Shown here: one piece after another, positions 40,786 through 49,626 of the stretch
Layout: each line of letters starts with the position of its first letter
How positions within the stretch are numbered: position 1 is the stretch's first letter
DNA from: a virus
IMG/VR virus record: IMGVR_UViG_3300020159_001521
Coordinates: 49,681 to 113,680 of that record
Reading direction: 5' to 3' (one strand)
DNA: 64,000 bases
Translations under genes and position numbers: made by a program
Notes under the pieces: generated by a model
What the model was told of the DNA's origin: nothing
What the model saw: only the letters and a program-made list of their open reading frames with translations
Databases searched by the model: none

Positions 40786-41538
40786 TTAATTTTTTCTCTT
40801 ACCGTCATCTTGAGTGGCATATTTAATACCCATAATTGTTCCTACTATTGAAAAAGCATTTGTTAATAGTACACTAAACATGTTACTCCAAGTTGAACCA
40901 ATGATCTGTGTATCCTTACCAGTGATCATAGCCATCCAATATAAAGCGGTTGTTATAACACCCACCCCAACAATTACTATCAAAGCAACCACTACAATTG
41001 TCTTAATTAACTCGGATTGACTTTTCTTCATCAGTACATCCAAGTCATTTAACGCAGCATTCTTCTCTACTTCAATTGCATTTTTCAGTTGCTGTGATTT
41101 ATCTAACTCAGTTTGCAAATCTTTTGAAAGAGCGTCTATTTTATTTTTGCTATTGACAGTTTCTGTTATGTCAGTGGCAATCTTCATAACCTTAGTGATA
41201 GTACCGCTTTCATCAAATATTGGGTTGTAAGTTGCTTGTAGATAGATAGAACTTCCGTCAATTTTCTTTCTCTCAAACTCACCTTCATAGAACTTACCGT
41301 TCTTTAAGGTTTCCCAAAACTTTTTATACTCATCCGATTTTGAATATTCGTAGCTAACAAAAATGCTATGGTGTTTTCCAATGAGTTGTTTGTGGTCGCC
41401 CTCCTCATATCCCATCGCTGATAGGAATATAGAATTCATACCTAATATATAACCGTCAAGGTCAAAATATATAATGGCATTACTTCTATTGATTGCTTCA
41501 AGCCTACTTAATAACTCTTCTTTAGATAGGTTTTTCAT
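40786..41538 (-). CDS. PAS-domain membrane protein at the end of the lysis cassette
   Basis: Residues 15-125 form a PAS domain of the type found in chemoreceptors: AIIYFDLDGYILGMNSIFL, GKHHSIF, KFWETLKNGKFYEGEFER and QATYNPIFDESGTITKVMK. A charged coiled coil follows (about 126-178), then two hydrophobic segments (179-204 and about 218-238). There is no kinase, HAMP or signalling output domain. Its ATG abuts the stop of the small membrane protein before it. It may sense a small molecule or redox state and act at the membrane, perhaps on lysis timing; that is inference. Confidence 0.85.
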   Translation of the reverse strand: MKNLSKEELLSRLEAINRSNAIIYFDLDGYILGMNSIFLSAMGYEEGDHKQLIGKHHSIFVSYEYSKSDEYKKFWETLKNGKFYEGEFERKKIDGSSIYLQATYNPIFDESGTITKVMKIATDITETVNSKNKIDALSKDLQTELDKSQQLKNAIEVEKNAALNDLDVLMKKSQSELIKTIVVVALIVIVGVGVITTALYWMAMITGKDTQIIGSTWSNMFSVLLTNAFSIVGTIMGIKYATQDDGKRKN

Positions 41539-41814
41539 TTATTGAGCTGTTACGCTATCAATAACTACACTATCAACAATCTCAATATCTGTAATTTCTA
41601 CAGGAACAGCTACACTATCAGCAGGAGCAGTAGCAAAAGCATCGCTTACAAAGTTGATAATTGCTTCAAAGTTCAATGACTCTTCGCTAATATATCCTTT
41701 CTGAGTAGCAAATACTCCAGCAGCAATAACCACTGCAGATAGAATGATTACAATAGGCTTTTTACCTTTGAACTTACCGATTAAGGGCAACAGTTTACTT
41801 ATTAAATTTTTCAT
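41539..41814 (-). CDS. Small membrane protein, holin-like (91 aa)
   Basis: A basic N-terminus (MKNLISKLLPLIGKFKGKK), one strong hydrophobic segment (about 21-39, IVIILSAVVIAAGVFATQ), and an acidic C-terminal tail (ITDIEIVDSVVIDSVTAQ). A one-span topology with the tail outside or in the periplasm fits a holin or anti-holin. It lies between the two-span protein and the PAS gene. Holin identity is inferred from cassette position. Confidence 0.65.
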   Translation of the reverse strand: MKNLISKLLPLIGKFKGKKPIVIILSAVVIAAGVFATQKGYISEESLNFEAIINFVSDAFATAPADSVAVPVEITDIEIVDSVVIDSVTAQ

Positions 41815-41818
41815 ACTT

Positions 41819-42076
41819 TTAATTTATGTTTTCGTTATTATCTTTTTTGTTAATGAACTTATCTACAGATGCTATACCAAAGGAACCTAAAGTTAACCAC
41901 AGGAATGAATTGAATATAAAGTCTTGCACTACTAATTCCTTACCTAAAGCACCAGTGATGATGTCAGCAAAAGCAAACCCAACCATCATTAGGAATGCTA
42001 AAAAACCAATGAATGATTTTTCATTTATGTTGTTGTCATCACTGAATAGCGATTCAAAGAACTTCTTCATTTTCAA
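41819..42076 (-). CDS. Holin-like membrane protein, two spans (85 aa)
   Basis: A charged N-terminus (MKMKKFFESLFSDDN), two hydrophobic segments (KSFIGFLAFLMMVGFAFADI and NSFLWLTLGSFGIASVDKFI) and a basic tail (NKKDNNENIN). It is the gene directly after the M15 endolysin in transcription order. Class II-like topology; probably the holin that times endolysin release. Confidence 0.7.
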   Translation of the reverse strand: MKMKKFFESLFSDDNNINEKSFIGFLAFLMMVGFAFADIITGALGKELVVQDFIFNSFLWLTLGSFGIASVDKFINKKDNNENIN

Positions 42077-42538
42077 TCATTTAAAGGGTACGTAAGATGT
42101 CTTTCCACCAGATTTAACAGCCTTCAAGATTTGCTTACGTTGCTTACCAGTTGATTCATAAGATACATGTACCCAGTCAGGATTATTGTCTGTACCAAAT
42201 TCCCAAATAAGTTGATCAAATACTAAGTTATTCTTAATAAAATCAAATATTTGTTTGTTAGTAATAGAGGTGCCATCCATATCCAGGTCAATCGCTTCGC
42301 CCGAACAATGTTGTGAACTTAAACTTCCCCCAATCGCAACATTGAGCTCTTTTGATCTGTAGCCAGAACTGATGTGGATGGGCACTTTAAAATGTTCTCT
42401 TATAGGCTCAAATATATTCTCAGCCAGCTTCTTAAAGTTCTCCAGATGTTCTCCAGAAGGAGTGTTGTTAATACCTTTACGTTTAGCAGTTTCACTTCTG
42501 CTCACCTCAGCTAGAGATAGATGTTTTGAAATTTGCAT
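42077..42538 (-). CDS. M15-family L,D/D,D-peptidase endolysin (153 aa)
   Basis: The zinc ligands of M15 peptidases are visible: ISSGYRSKELNVAIGGS, then LSSQHCSGEAIDLDM (His77, Asp84) and DWVHVSY (His124). The N-terminus (LSLAEVSRSETAKRKG) is the usual M15_3 start. It cleaves peptide bonds in peptidoglycan, most likely after release by the adjacent membrane proteins. No signal peptide. Confidence 0.9.
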   Translation of the reverse strand: MQISKHLSLAEVSRSETAKRKGINNTPSGEHLENFKKLAENIFEPIREHFKVPIHISSGYRSKELNVAIGGSLSSQHCSGEAIDLDMDGTSITNKQIFDFIKNNLVFDQLIWEFGTDNNPDWVHVSYESTGKQRKQILKAVKSGGKTSYVPFK

Positions 42539-42544
42539 AGTTTA

Positions 42545-43156
42545 TTATTTTTTAAGTTTTATTTTCCAATAAGCTCCTGCACCATATTGTAGAGCACCTT
42601 GTGTATTTATTCCTAAAGAACCTCCAAACAGAAAATCATTTTTAGTTTTTAGAATTGCTCCCATACCTATTTGATTGATTTCAGGAGATGCTTGGATGGT
42701 TCCTCCTACATATAGTTGCGTTACTTTTTTTGCAGGTAGGGTGATAGTTTCTTTTATAATAGGATAGCGAATGTTCACCTGTGAAGACCTACCTGTAATA
42801 ATGTTCTTTTGAACAGTGTCTGTAATAAATACATACCCATTACTGTCTATACGTATACTATCTGAGTGGATGTTCTTGGCTAGTAGTGTATTTACTACCT
42901 CCTGATATTGAATAAGAAGTTTGGCGTAGTTAGTATCTGGTATATAATGGTTGATTATAGTGTCATGTGATTCCACCTGAATAGTGTTGATCACTTTTGG
43001 TTTACTAACTATCAAAGAATCCTTGACAACCCATGTAGTATCTCTCACCACTGTAGGCACTCCAGGATCTACAGATTGGGAACATTTCTGAAGAAGGATG
43101 GTTGCTAGTAATACAACTATTAGTATTTTAAAAAAGTTGTTCTTTATAAACTGCAT
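42545..43156 (-). CDS. Membrane-anchored beta-rich protein, possible spanin (203 aa)
   Basis: A short N-terminal anchor (FFKILIVVLLATILLQKC), a Thr/Val-rich periplasmic region, and a C-terminal Gly/aromatic beta end (YVGGTIQASPE, GAGAYWKIKLKK) that could reach or enter the outer membrane. The Cys after the anchor is preceded by Lys, so a lipobox is not convincing. The lysis neighbourhood suggests it joins the membranes like a spanin, an inference; it also resembles DUF6808-type proteins. Confidence 0.55.
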   Translation of the reverse strand: MQFIKNNFFKILIVVLLATILLQKCSQSVDPGVPTVVRDTTWVVKDSLIVSKPKVINTIQVESHDTIINHYIPDTNYAKLLIQYQEVVNTLLAKNIHSDSIRIDSNGYVFITDTVQKNIITGRSSQVNIRYPIIKETITLPAKKVTQLYVGGTIQASPEINQIGMGAILKTKNDFLFGGSLGINTQGALQYGAGAYWKIKLKK

Positions 43157-43157
43157 A

Positions 43158-43469
43158 TTAACCTTTTAGATTATAATAAATAGTAGAGATGTACTGACCT
43201 AGAAGCAAAAGTGCACCTATGATGGATATAACCCAGTAAACCTTCTTTCTGAAGTATTCATCTCTTTGTTGCTTCTTCTCAAGAATATAAATCTTTTCTT
43301 TCAACACTTCAATATCATCCACAAAGCCTCCTCTCTTTGTTAAGGAGTTACCAAGGATTGCCTCAACCACTTGATTCAATTTTTTATCGATAGAATCTAT
43401 TTTCTCTTCCATCTCTGTGAGTCTAATTTCCATCTGAGAAAGTTCTGCTGTTATGTTGCTGTTTTCCAT
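43158..43469 (-). CDS. Coiled-coil protein with C-terminal membrane span, XhlA-like (103 aa)
   Basis: Residues 1-65 form a long charged coiled coil (EIRLTEMEEKIDSIDKKLNQ), followed by IYILEKKQQRDEYFRKK and a hydrophobic segment (YWVISIIGALLLLGQYIS). This is the hemolysin XhlA-like layout of phage lysis cassettes. First of the cassette in transcription order, nine bases from the fibre gene upstream. Confidence 0.7.
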   Translation of the reverse strand: MENSNITAELSQMEIRLTEMEEKIDSIDKKLNQVVEAILGNSLTKRGGFVDDIEVLKEKIYILEKKQQRDEYFRKKVYWVISIIGALLLLGQYISTIYYNLKG

Positions 43470-43478
43470 GAGTAGTTA

Positions 43479-46400
43479 TTAGTAGAAAGCGTTCCAAGCG
43501 GTTCCGTTATATCCGTAGTGTCTATTAAGGTCTGTATCGTAAACTATCAACCCAGCTGCTGGCGTAACAATTGCATTGCGTTGAGTGGTGGTCATACGAG
43601 GAGGTAAGAAACCTTGTGTAGTTGAATCCACTTGAAGCTTAGCTGAAGCAACTGGTGTAGCAACACCCACACCAACACTTGCTGCAAAGTAATTCTTATC
43701 ATCAGCACCTGCTTGGTATATACCCCATCTATTTGTTAATACAACAGTTGTACCGCCCCACTCTTTCAAATCATTAATTCTTACAGCAGCATAATCAGTG
43801 AATGTCACTGTACCTGTCAAGCTTGCTGGGTAAACACCCTGTATAAAGAGTGTAGCACCTTTATCTACGGTTCCACTATTTGCTCCACTTGCTTGCATTT
43901 GAAGCTGCATAACAGACAATGGTCTGTACCCTGTTGTGGCACTGTTGGCCATTGTAACAGTACCAGTGGTGTCAAATTGTATGTTTGCTATATTAGCAGA
44001 GCCTGACCAAAGAGCATCTCCAAAAAGTGTAGTGGCTCCATTAAATCTGAAATAGTTAGCTCCTGTAACTGATGAGTAAACATTACCATCTGCACCACGG
44101 TTTCCTGCAGGAATATTCAAAACCTGTGAACCAAGAACACTTATTGTGTTAGCATTTGTAAAATTGGCTGCAAGTACTGTAGGACTCACTGTAAGCTTAC
44201 CGTTAAGTAAGTTCTGCGCACTACCTATGCCAAGCAATCCATATCCTCCATTATTACTCCATTCTACAGAGCGCCAATTACTTTCACTGACAACATTGTT
44301 TAGTACAGGGTTTATATAGAGACCTCTTGTAATAGCGTTTGCTGTTCCTGTCTGATTGATGTTTGGACTTAGTTCTAACGTATTGTATGCTATTGTTCCA
44401 GATACTGGAGCATATGATGCTGCTATTTGAATTGTTCTAGGCTTTGTAGCATGTGTTGCTCCAAAAAGATTAATTGATGTACCAAGGGAAGAGCATGATG
44501 ATACACTAAATGTTCCGTCTGTTGCATCAGTTTTATATATATATCTCTTAGAAGCACCTTGTACCCTAAACCAAGCACCATCTCCTGCATATACATCTCC
44601 AGAATCTGCAACTTTCAGACCTACGGATGCACTAGAGTTTTGTACAATAAGTGAGTTTGTTGTAGCGTCATTTCCTACACCAGAAATATGAAGTCTACTT
44701 GTTGGGGTTATTGCTATTCCTAAGTTTCCACCTAAGTAGTTATTAGCAGTTCCTGCTCCGTACAACCCCCAGCCTAAGCTATTTGACCACTCTATAGAAC
44801 GCCAATCTACAGCACTTGTTATCGTTGGATTAACATGCACACCTCTAGTAATTCCTGTTGCTGTTCCACCTTGAGCAATAGTTGGCTGAATTGAAAATGC
44901 CGTATACCTTATATCAGTTTGTGTTGGAGTGAATGACGATGCTGTTCTGATTCCAATTGCGTGCACACCAGTAGGAAGACCAGTTGTTGTGTACACTGGT
45001 GATAAATCAATACCAACCAAATCCTCACTATTTGCAAAAGAGCTTAATTGAGATGTTACATGAAATCCTCTTGCTACATTAGAGGCAGCTATGACGGTGT
45101 TGTTAAGGAATAGCTTATTGCCTGGACTAAATGTAAACCCAGCATTCCCTGCTTGCGATGATGCTCCTGTCCAATATGTCACCTGACCAGATACGCCAGT
45201 CCCTGTTATGTTTCCTCCAGGAATTGCTTGTGTAGAAAGAACACCATTTGCATCAGCAACCACCATTCTGCTTCCAGTGCCCTGCAGATTAGATAGAGTG
45301 TTCACTCCTGTAGTCTTAAATGTTCCTAAAATCTCAAAGAGATTTCCAGAGTTTGTAATTCCACCTACAGTGATGTTTCCACCAGAAAGAAAGTACATTC
45401 TAGAACCTGATCCACTTTCATTAATTGCTAAGTCGTTGTTGAACGGACTTATATCCCATGTTTTATTGGCTGAAGATGAGTTTACTATACCTATAGCTGA
45501 GGCAGTGTTTGTAGTACTGACAATCATTCCACCGCTAGTGTTAGCAAGTATTTGGAACGCATGACTGTATGTTCCTGTAGTTGGCGTTGGTATTGCTGTG
45601 TTAGTATTTACAAGAACACTTGTGCCGTTGTCATATACCAAGCTGTTAACTATTGAGCTTGTTCCTGTGGCTTTCGGAACATATCCTGATGTCAAAGCTC
45701 CTGTAATAAAATTTGTAGTGGCGCTTGATATCCTAAATTTAACATTTGTACCATCAAACCATAAGTCACCATTAGCTGGTGATGTTGGAGTAAAGCCAGA
45801 AGTGGCTAAGTTTAATTGAGCCTCTGCAACACTGTTTATACCTATGTTTACATAAGCACTAGTTCCAGAAGATGTACCTGACCTTACCTTTCCAGGTATT
45901 ACAGCATTACCTGTACCAAAATTAACCGTACCGTTGCTTCCAGTACTAAGATTTAATGTAGATGCATTTATCGTAAGAGCAGTGTACGCAGATGTTCCCC
46001 TGTTGTAGCTTATAATTAATCCTGTAGAGCTACCTGTTAAATATCCAAACTCTAAACCAGCGCCTGTTGTTGGTAGTGTTGAGTTGGTTGTTCTCATTGT
46101 ACCTGCAAACTCAGATGGTCCGCTTCCTGCAGATATTGCTCCAGTTATCTTTGCACTTCCTGCTACCTGAAGTCTATTAATACCATCGTCTGTTCTTGTT
46201 CCTAACAACAAGTTACCACCTAACCAAGTTGATACAGTGGATGTGTTTCCTATAAATGTTCTGTTAGAATCAGCAATTGCCTCTCCTATAGAATCAGAAC
46301 CAATGAATATGTTATTTGAGCCAGTAGTGTTAGCAATAGCACCTCCAGCATATCCAGCCCTATATCCTAGTGCGGTGTTGCTCGCCCCACTAGTGTTATC

Positions 46401-48035
46401 AAGTAGTGCACCTGTGCCTATAGCAGTGTTATTTCCAGCAGTAGTGTTGTCTAAAGCTTGAGCACCAAATGCAGCATTGTTACTTCCTGTAGTATTTACA
46501 CGTAGTGCGTCAATTCCAAATGCGGAGTTTGTTGAACCAGTTGTATTACCCCTAGATGCTCTGTAGCCAAATGCTGAATTCTGAAGACCTACTGTGTTTA
46601 ATAATAAAGCAAGGTTTCCTACAGAAGTGTTTTGAGCTCCAGAGGTGTTAGCATTAAGAGATGATGCTCCTAATGCAGTGTTTGTGACTACATTATTAGC
46701 ACCACGACCAACAGATACACCATTGACAGATATTACCTTGGTCGTGTCATTGTATGTAAAATCTGCACTACTTGAAATCGAAGAAGTTCCATTCCAAAAT
46801 GTTACCTGTCCTGCTGTTCCTGAACCAGTTGGAAAACTATGAGTGAAGAACTCATAAGCAGTGTTACTAGCATTCCTTCTTAATAACTGATTTGCTGTAC
46901 CAGCAACTCCTGTGAATGCTGATGTTGCGTTACCAACAAGTATTCCAGTTAATGTTGATGCTCCACTACCTCCACGACCTACAGCTAATTGTCCTGTCCA
47001 TCCTAATGTAAGAGATGTTGCTCTTAGTAATGATGTAGCTGGTGTACCACCCAAGGTGAGTGTTACGTTTGTGTCATCTGTTTTTGTTAATGCTGCACCA
47101 AGTGTTAGGTTATATGCAGTGTCCCAATTTGTTTGTAATAAGTTTGTTGGAAGAGAATAACCTGGTGCAAATGTTATTGCTATGTTTCCAGAAGATGTTA
47201 CAGCTGAACCTACAGCAAATCCTGTTGGTACAGTTGCATTTACGCTTGTAACAGTTCCTACAGACCAACTTCTGCTAGCACTCAAGTCGAACGAAGTGCC
47301 ATTTATACTCAATGTAGTGGTTGTAGGTACACCGCCTAATCCAGATAGTGTATAGTTTGGTATATTTAAAACTCCTCCAATATACGTTGCTACACCAGAA
47401 CCTCCTGTAGTAGTCAGGCTTATAGCGGCTCTAGATCTAGCGTCTGTATAGTATAGATTAGTTCCTTCTGTTATGTTTGTTGTAGTGAGGTTAACTGCAC
47501 CTGTAAGACCATTGACGGATGTTACTGAGTCAGTGTTGTCCACCTTCTGCCAAACAGTGCCATCAAATATAATCCAATCACCTACGTCCCATGAAGCTGT
47601 ACCATTAATGTTAGTAGTACCAGCTGTGCTCACTATGTAATAATCACCACCAGTACCAACACTACTTACAATAGTGGGGGTGTTAGTGGCAGCATTCCAT
47701 GTTCCTTTATAAGTTGATCCTCCAGCTAGACCATTTATCTGTCCTTGTATCTTACCCATTGCTGTGAGTATAGAATCGGCAGATGTGATAGCTCCAGAAG
47801 TTACAGAAAGTCCTGAAAGTGTTTTACTTATTACGGATAAATTTGACAAAGTTACATTCAGTAATCCACTACCAGTTGTGGTAACTTCTCCTGTTAGCCC
47901 AGTTACAGTTCCTGTTGTAGGAGTTGTCCATGCAAGTGTTGTTCCATTTGAACTTAACACTTGACCAGCTGTTGCTGCCACTGGAACACTTGCTGTTATT
48001 ATATTACCATCTACTAATCCTATGCTGTTTGCCAT
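43479..48035 (-). CDS. Large tail fibre with YadA-head-like repeats (1518 aa)
   Basis: The N-terminal Gly/Thr-rich shaft runs to about residue 430. Residues about 440-590 contain repeats of the type NTTGSNNAAFGAQALDNT, resembling YadA/Hep_Hag beta-roll repeats of trimeric adhesins. The remainder is Thr/Ser/Asn-rich with several GLGLYG-type SxEWSN segments. The C-terminal tip, TQGFLPPRMTTTQRNAI then GLIVYDTD, is shared with 48039. Likely trimeric receptor-binding fibre. Confidence 0.85.
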   Translation of the reverse strand: MANSIGLVDGNIITASVPVAATAGQVLSSNGTTLAWTTPTTGTVTGLTGEVTTTGSGLLNVTLSNLSVISKTLSGLSVTSGAITSADSILTAMGKIQGQINGLAGGSTYKGTWNAATNTPTIVSSVGTGGDYYIVSTAGTTNINGTASWDVGDWIIFDGTVWQKVDNTDSVTSVNGLTGAVNLTTTNITEGTNLYYTDARSRAAISLTTTGGSGVATYIGGVLNIPNYTLSGLGGVPTTTTLSINGTSFDLSASRSWSVGTVTSVNATVPTGFAVGSAVTSSGNIAITFAPGYSLPTNLLQTNWDTAYNLTLGAALTKTDDTNVTLTLGGTPATSLLRATSLTLGWTGQLAVGRGGSGASTLTGILVGNATSAFTGVAGTANQLLRRNASNTAYEFFTHSFPTGSGTAGQVTFWNGTSSISSSADFTYNDTTKVISVNGVSVGRGANNVVTNTALGASSLNANTSGAQNTSVGNLALLLNTVGLQNSAFGYRASRGNTTGSTNSAFGIDALRVNTTGSNNAAFGAQALDNTTAGNNTAIGTGALLDNTSGASNTALGYRAGYAGGAIANTTGSNNIFIGSDSIGEAIADSNRTFIGNTSTVSTWLGGNLLLGTRTDDGINRLQVAGSAKITGAISAGSGPSEFAGTMRTTNSTLPTTGAGLEFGYLTGSSTGLIISYNRGTSAYTALTINASTLNLSTGSNGTVNFGTGNAVIPGKVRSGTSSGTSAYVNIGINSVAEAQLNLATSGFTPTSPANGDLWFDGTNVKFRISSATTNFITGALTSGYVPKATGTSSIVNSLVYDNGTSVLVNTNTAIPTPTTGTYSHAFQILANTSGGMIVSTTNTASAIGIVNSSSANKTWDISPFNNDLAINESGSGSRMYFLSGGNITVGGITNSGNLFEILGTFKTTGVNTLSNLQGTGSRMVVADANGVLSTQAIPGGNITGTGVSGQVTYWTGASSQAGNAGFTFSPGNKLFLNNTVIAASNVARGFHVTSQLSSFANSEDLVGIDLSPVYTTTGLPTGVHAIGIRTASSFTPTQTDIRYTAFSIQPTIAQGGTATGITRGVHVNPTITSAVDWRSIEWSNSLGWGLYGAGTANNYLGGNLGIAITPTSRLHISGVGNDATTNSLIVQNSSASVGLKVADSGDVYAGDGAWFRVQGASKRYIYKTDATDGTFSVSSCSSLGTSINLFGATHATKPRTIQIAASYAPVSGTIAYNTLELSPNINQTGTANAITRGLYINPVLNNVVSESNWRSVEWSNNGGYGLLGIGSAQNLLNGKLTVSPTVLAANFTNANTISVLGSQVLNIPAGNRGADGNVYSSVTGANYFRFNGATTLFGDALWSGSANIANIQFDTTGTVTMANSATTGYRPLSVMQLQMQASGANSGTVDKGATLFIQGVYPASLTGTVTFTDYAAVRINDLKEWGGTTVVLTNRWGIYQAGADDKNYFAASVGVGVATPVASAKLQVDSTTQGFLPPRMTTTQRNAIVTPAAGLIVYDTDLNRHYGYNGTAWNAFY

Positions 48036-48038
48036 GTT

Positions 48039-49478
48039 TTATATTATTGTTATTGCTCTCCAGGAAGCACCGTCATATAAATATAATCCTTTTGTTCCAT
48101 CAGTTTGATATACAATAAGACCTTCAGCTGGTGTTGATATTAAGTTCTTTTGGGCAAGAGTCATTCTTGGGGGAAGAAAACCTTGTGTTGTAGAATCTAT
48201 TTGCACCTTTGCTGACAAATTTGGTGTAGCTGTTCCTATTGTAACAACTCCATTGAAATAAATAGGCGCTGTTCCAGCCATAAACATATTCCAAACTCCT
48301 ACTGCTGATGCAAGATTTCCATAAAAACCGTAATTATTTGTAGCACTAGTGAGTGTAGATGTTACAAAAAATCCTGCTTGAAATGCAAGTGATGCTCCTG
48401 CTCCAAGAGCTGATTGTTCTGCTCTAAAGTGATGATATGCATTTGCTGCAACACCTGCACCAATGTTTGCTGCATTAGAGAATCCAATAGCAAGTGTTGA
48501 AGCATCACTTTGAACTGCACCTGATTGATACACTCCAGCTGATATAGCTGCTCCTGTTATGTTTCTTGCAGCTCTAATTCCATATCCTGTTAGAGAGTTT
48601 GTTCCAACACCAAGACTACCTCCAGTAATATCCCAGAATAAACTATTATTACCTGTTATTGAATTTGCACTGTTCCAATATGCCACTTGACCTATTGAAG
48701 CTGTCCCTGTAACAGGATTAGTTAATGCAGACTGATATTGAGGAATGTTTAATACACTACCAATAAGTGTAGAAACACCACTTGTTCCTGTTGTTGTTAA
48801 GGATAGAGCGTTCTGTTTATTATTGAATATATTCCAATCTGTTAAACTTAGATAACCATCTGTAGAGATTGTTGCTTGTGTTATACCTATTGTACCAGTG
48901 GCAGTGATTGGACCTCCTGTTATAGGAGCTGTTGTATTTATATTTGTTACACCACTTGCAGGGATTGGTTGTGTGAGTAATGTACCACTAGAATTTGATA
49001 TCACCATCCTATCCCCAACACCACTCAAACTGTTAACCTCTAATGTACTTGATATACGTACTGTTCCAACAACATCAAGTTTATATGAAGGAGTGACTGT
49101 TCCCAATCCTAATCTATTGGTGCTATTATTCCAAAATAATTGAGAATTGTTCTGACTTATTGTTCCTCCTGAACCTGCAAAGAAAATAGACCCTTGTGTA
49201 ATTGTGCTTATTGCAGGGGCTGCTGTAAATGTTGTGACAGGTTGTATTGCTAATGTAAATCCTCCAGAAGTTATTGTTCTATTTCCTGTTAATGTTCCAT
49301 CTGAGTTATAAATATTCACTACGGTTGTTACACCAAGTGCAGCATCAATCTTTTGAAGCGCCACTTGAAGACTATCGTTAGTGTTTATACCTGTATAAAT
49401 AAGACTCTCTCCTTCGTAGAACACGCAGGAGGAGTTTAATATTACAGGGCAGACGGGTGCTGAACAAGTTACGTTCAT
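48039..49478 (-). CDS. Tail fibre (479 aa)
   Basis: The N-terminus MNVTCSAPVCPVILNSSC followed by SLQVALQKIDAALG is a recurrent fibre anchor of Bacteroidota phages. A beta-rich shaft follows. The C-terminal tip TQGFLPPRMTLAQKNLI then GLIVYQTD is nearly the same as that of 43479, implying tip exchange by recombination. It lies three bases upstream of the next fibre and shares its transcript. Confidence 0.8.
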   Translation of the reverse strand: MNVTCSAPVCPVILNSSCVFYEGESLIYTGINTNDSLQVALQKIDAALGVTTVVNIYNSDGTLTGNRTITSGGFTLAIQPVTTFTAAPAISTITQGSIFFAGSGGTISQNNSQLFWNNSTNRLGLGTVTPSYKLDVVGTVRISSTLEVNSLSGVGDRMVISNSSGTLLTQPIPASGVTNINTTAPITGGPITATGTIGITQATISTDGYLSLTDWNIFNNKQNALSLTTTGTSGVSTLIGSVLNIPQYQSALTNPVTGTASIGQVAYWNSANSITGNNSLFWDITGGSLGVGTNSLTGYGIRAARNITGAAISAGVYQSGAVQSDASTLAIGFSNAANIGAGVAANAYHHFRAEQSALGAGASLAFQAGFFVTSTLTSATNNYGFYGNLASAVGVWNMFMAGTAPIYFNGVVTIGTATPNLSAKVQIDSTTQGFLPPRMTLAQKNLISTPAEGLIVYQTDGTKGLYLYDGASWRAITII

Positions 49479-49523
49479 GACTTATTATAAAAAAGGATTA
49501 TACGTATAGAATTGAAATGGAAC

Positions 49524-49567
49524 CAAATGTACAAAATGTGCAAATTTTGTAGACTATATCTACAAAA
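49524..49567 (-). promoter_or_regulatory. Intergenic region before the fibre genes with inverted repeat and weak -7 element
   Basis: The 148-nt gap 49479-49626 contains no gene. TTTTGTAGA (49545-49553) and TCTACAAAA (49559-49567) form a perfect 9-bp inverted repeat with a 5-nt loop. Downstream on the minus strand CAAATGTA (49524-49531) reads TACATTTG, a TAnnTTTG match without a convincing -33 element. A further small GAGTT/AACTC hairpin lies near 49593-49608. Probable regulatory DNA for fibre-gene transcription. Confidence 0.4.
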
Positions 49568-49626
49568 ATAGTCATTCTGTATAATTTACAATGAGTTACG
49601 AAAAACTCGTTGACATAATATAGCTA

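Noticed and set aside
45208-47964. Several plus-strand open frames across the fibre gene
   Set aside because: They are antisense to a Thr/Asn-rich fibre whose codons avoid stops on the reverse strand. None has a recognisable domain or fits the block orientation.
29700-49478. Diversity-generating retroelement around the fibres
   Set aside because: No reverse transcriptase and no template/variable repeat pair with adenine-biased differences could be seen. Shared tips are better explained by recombination.
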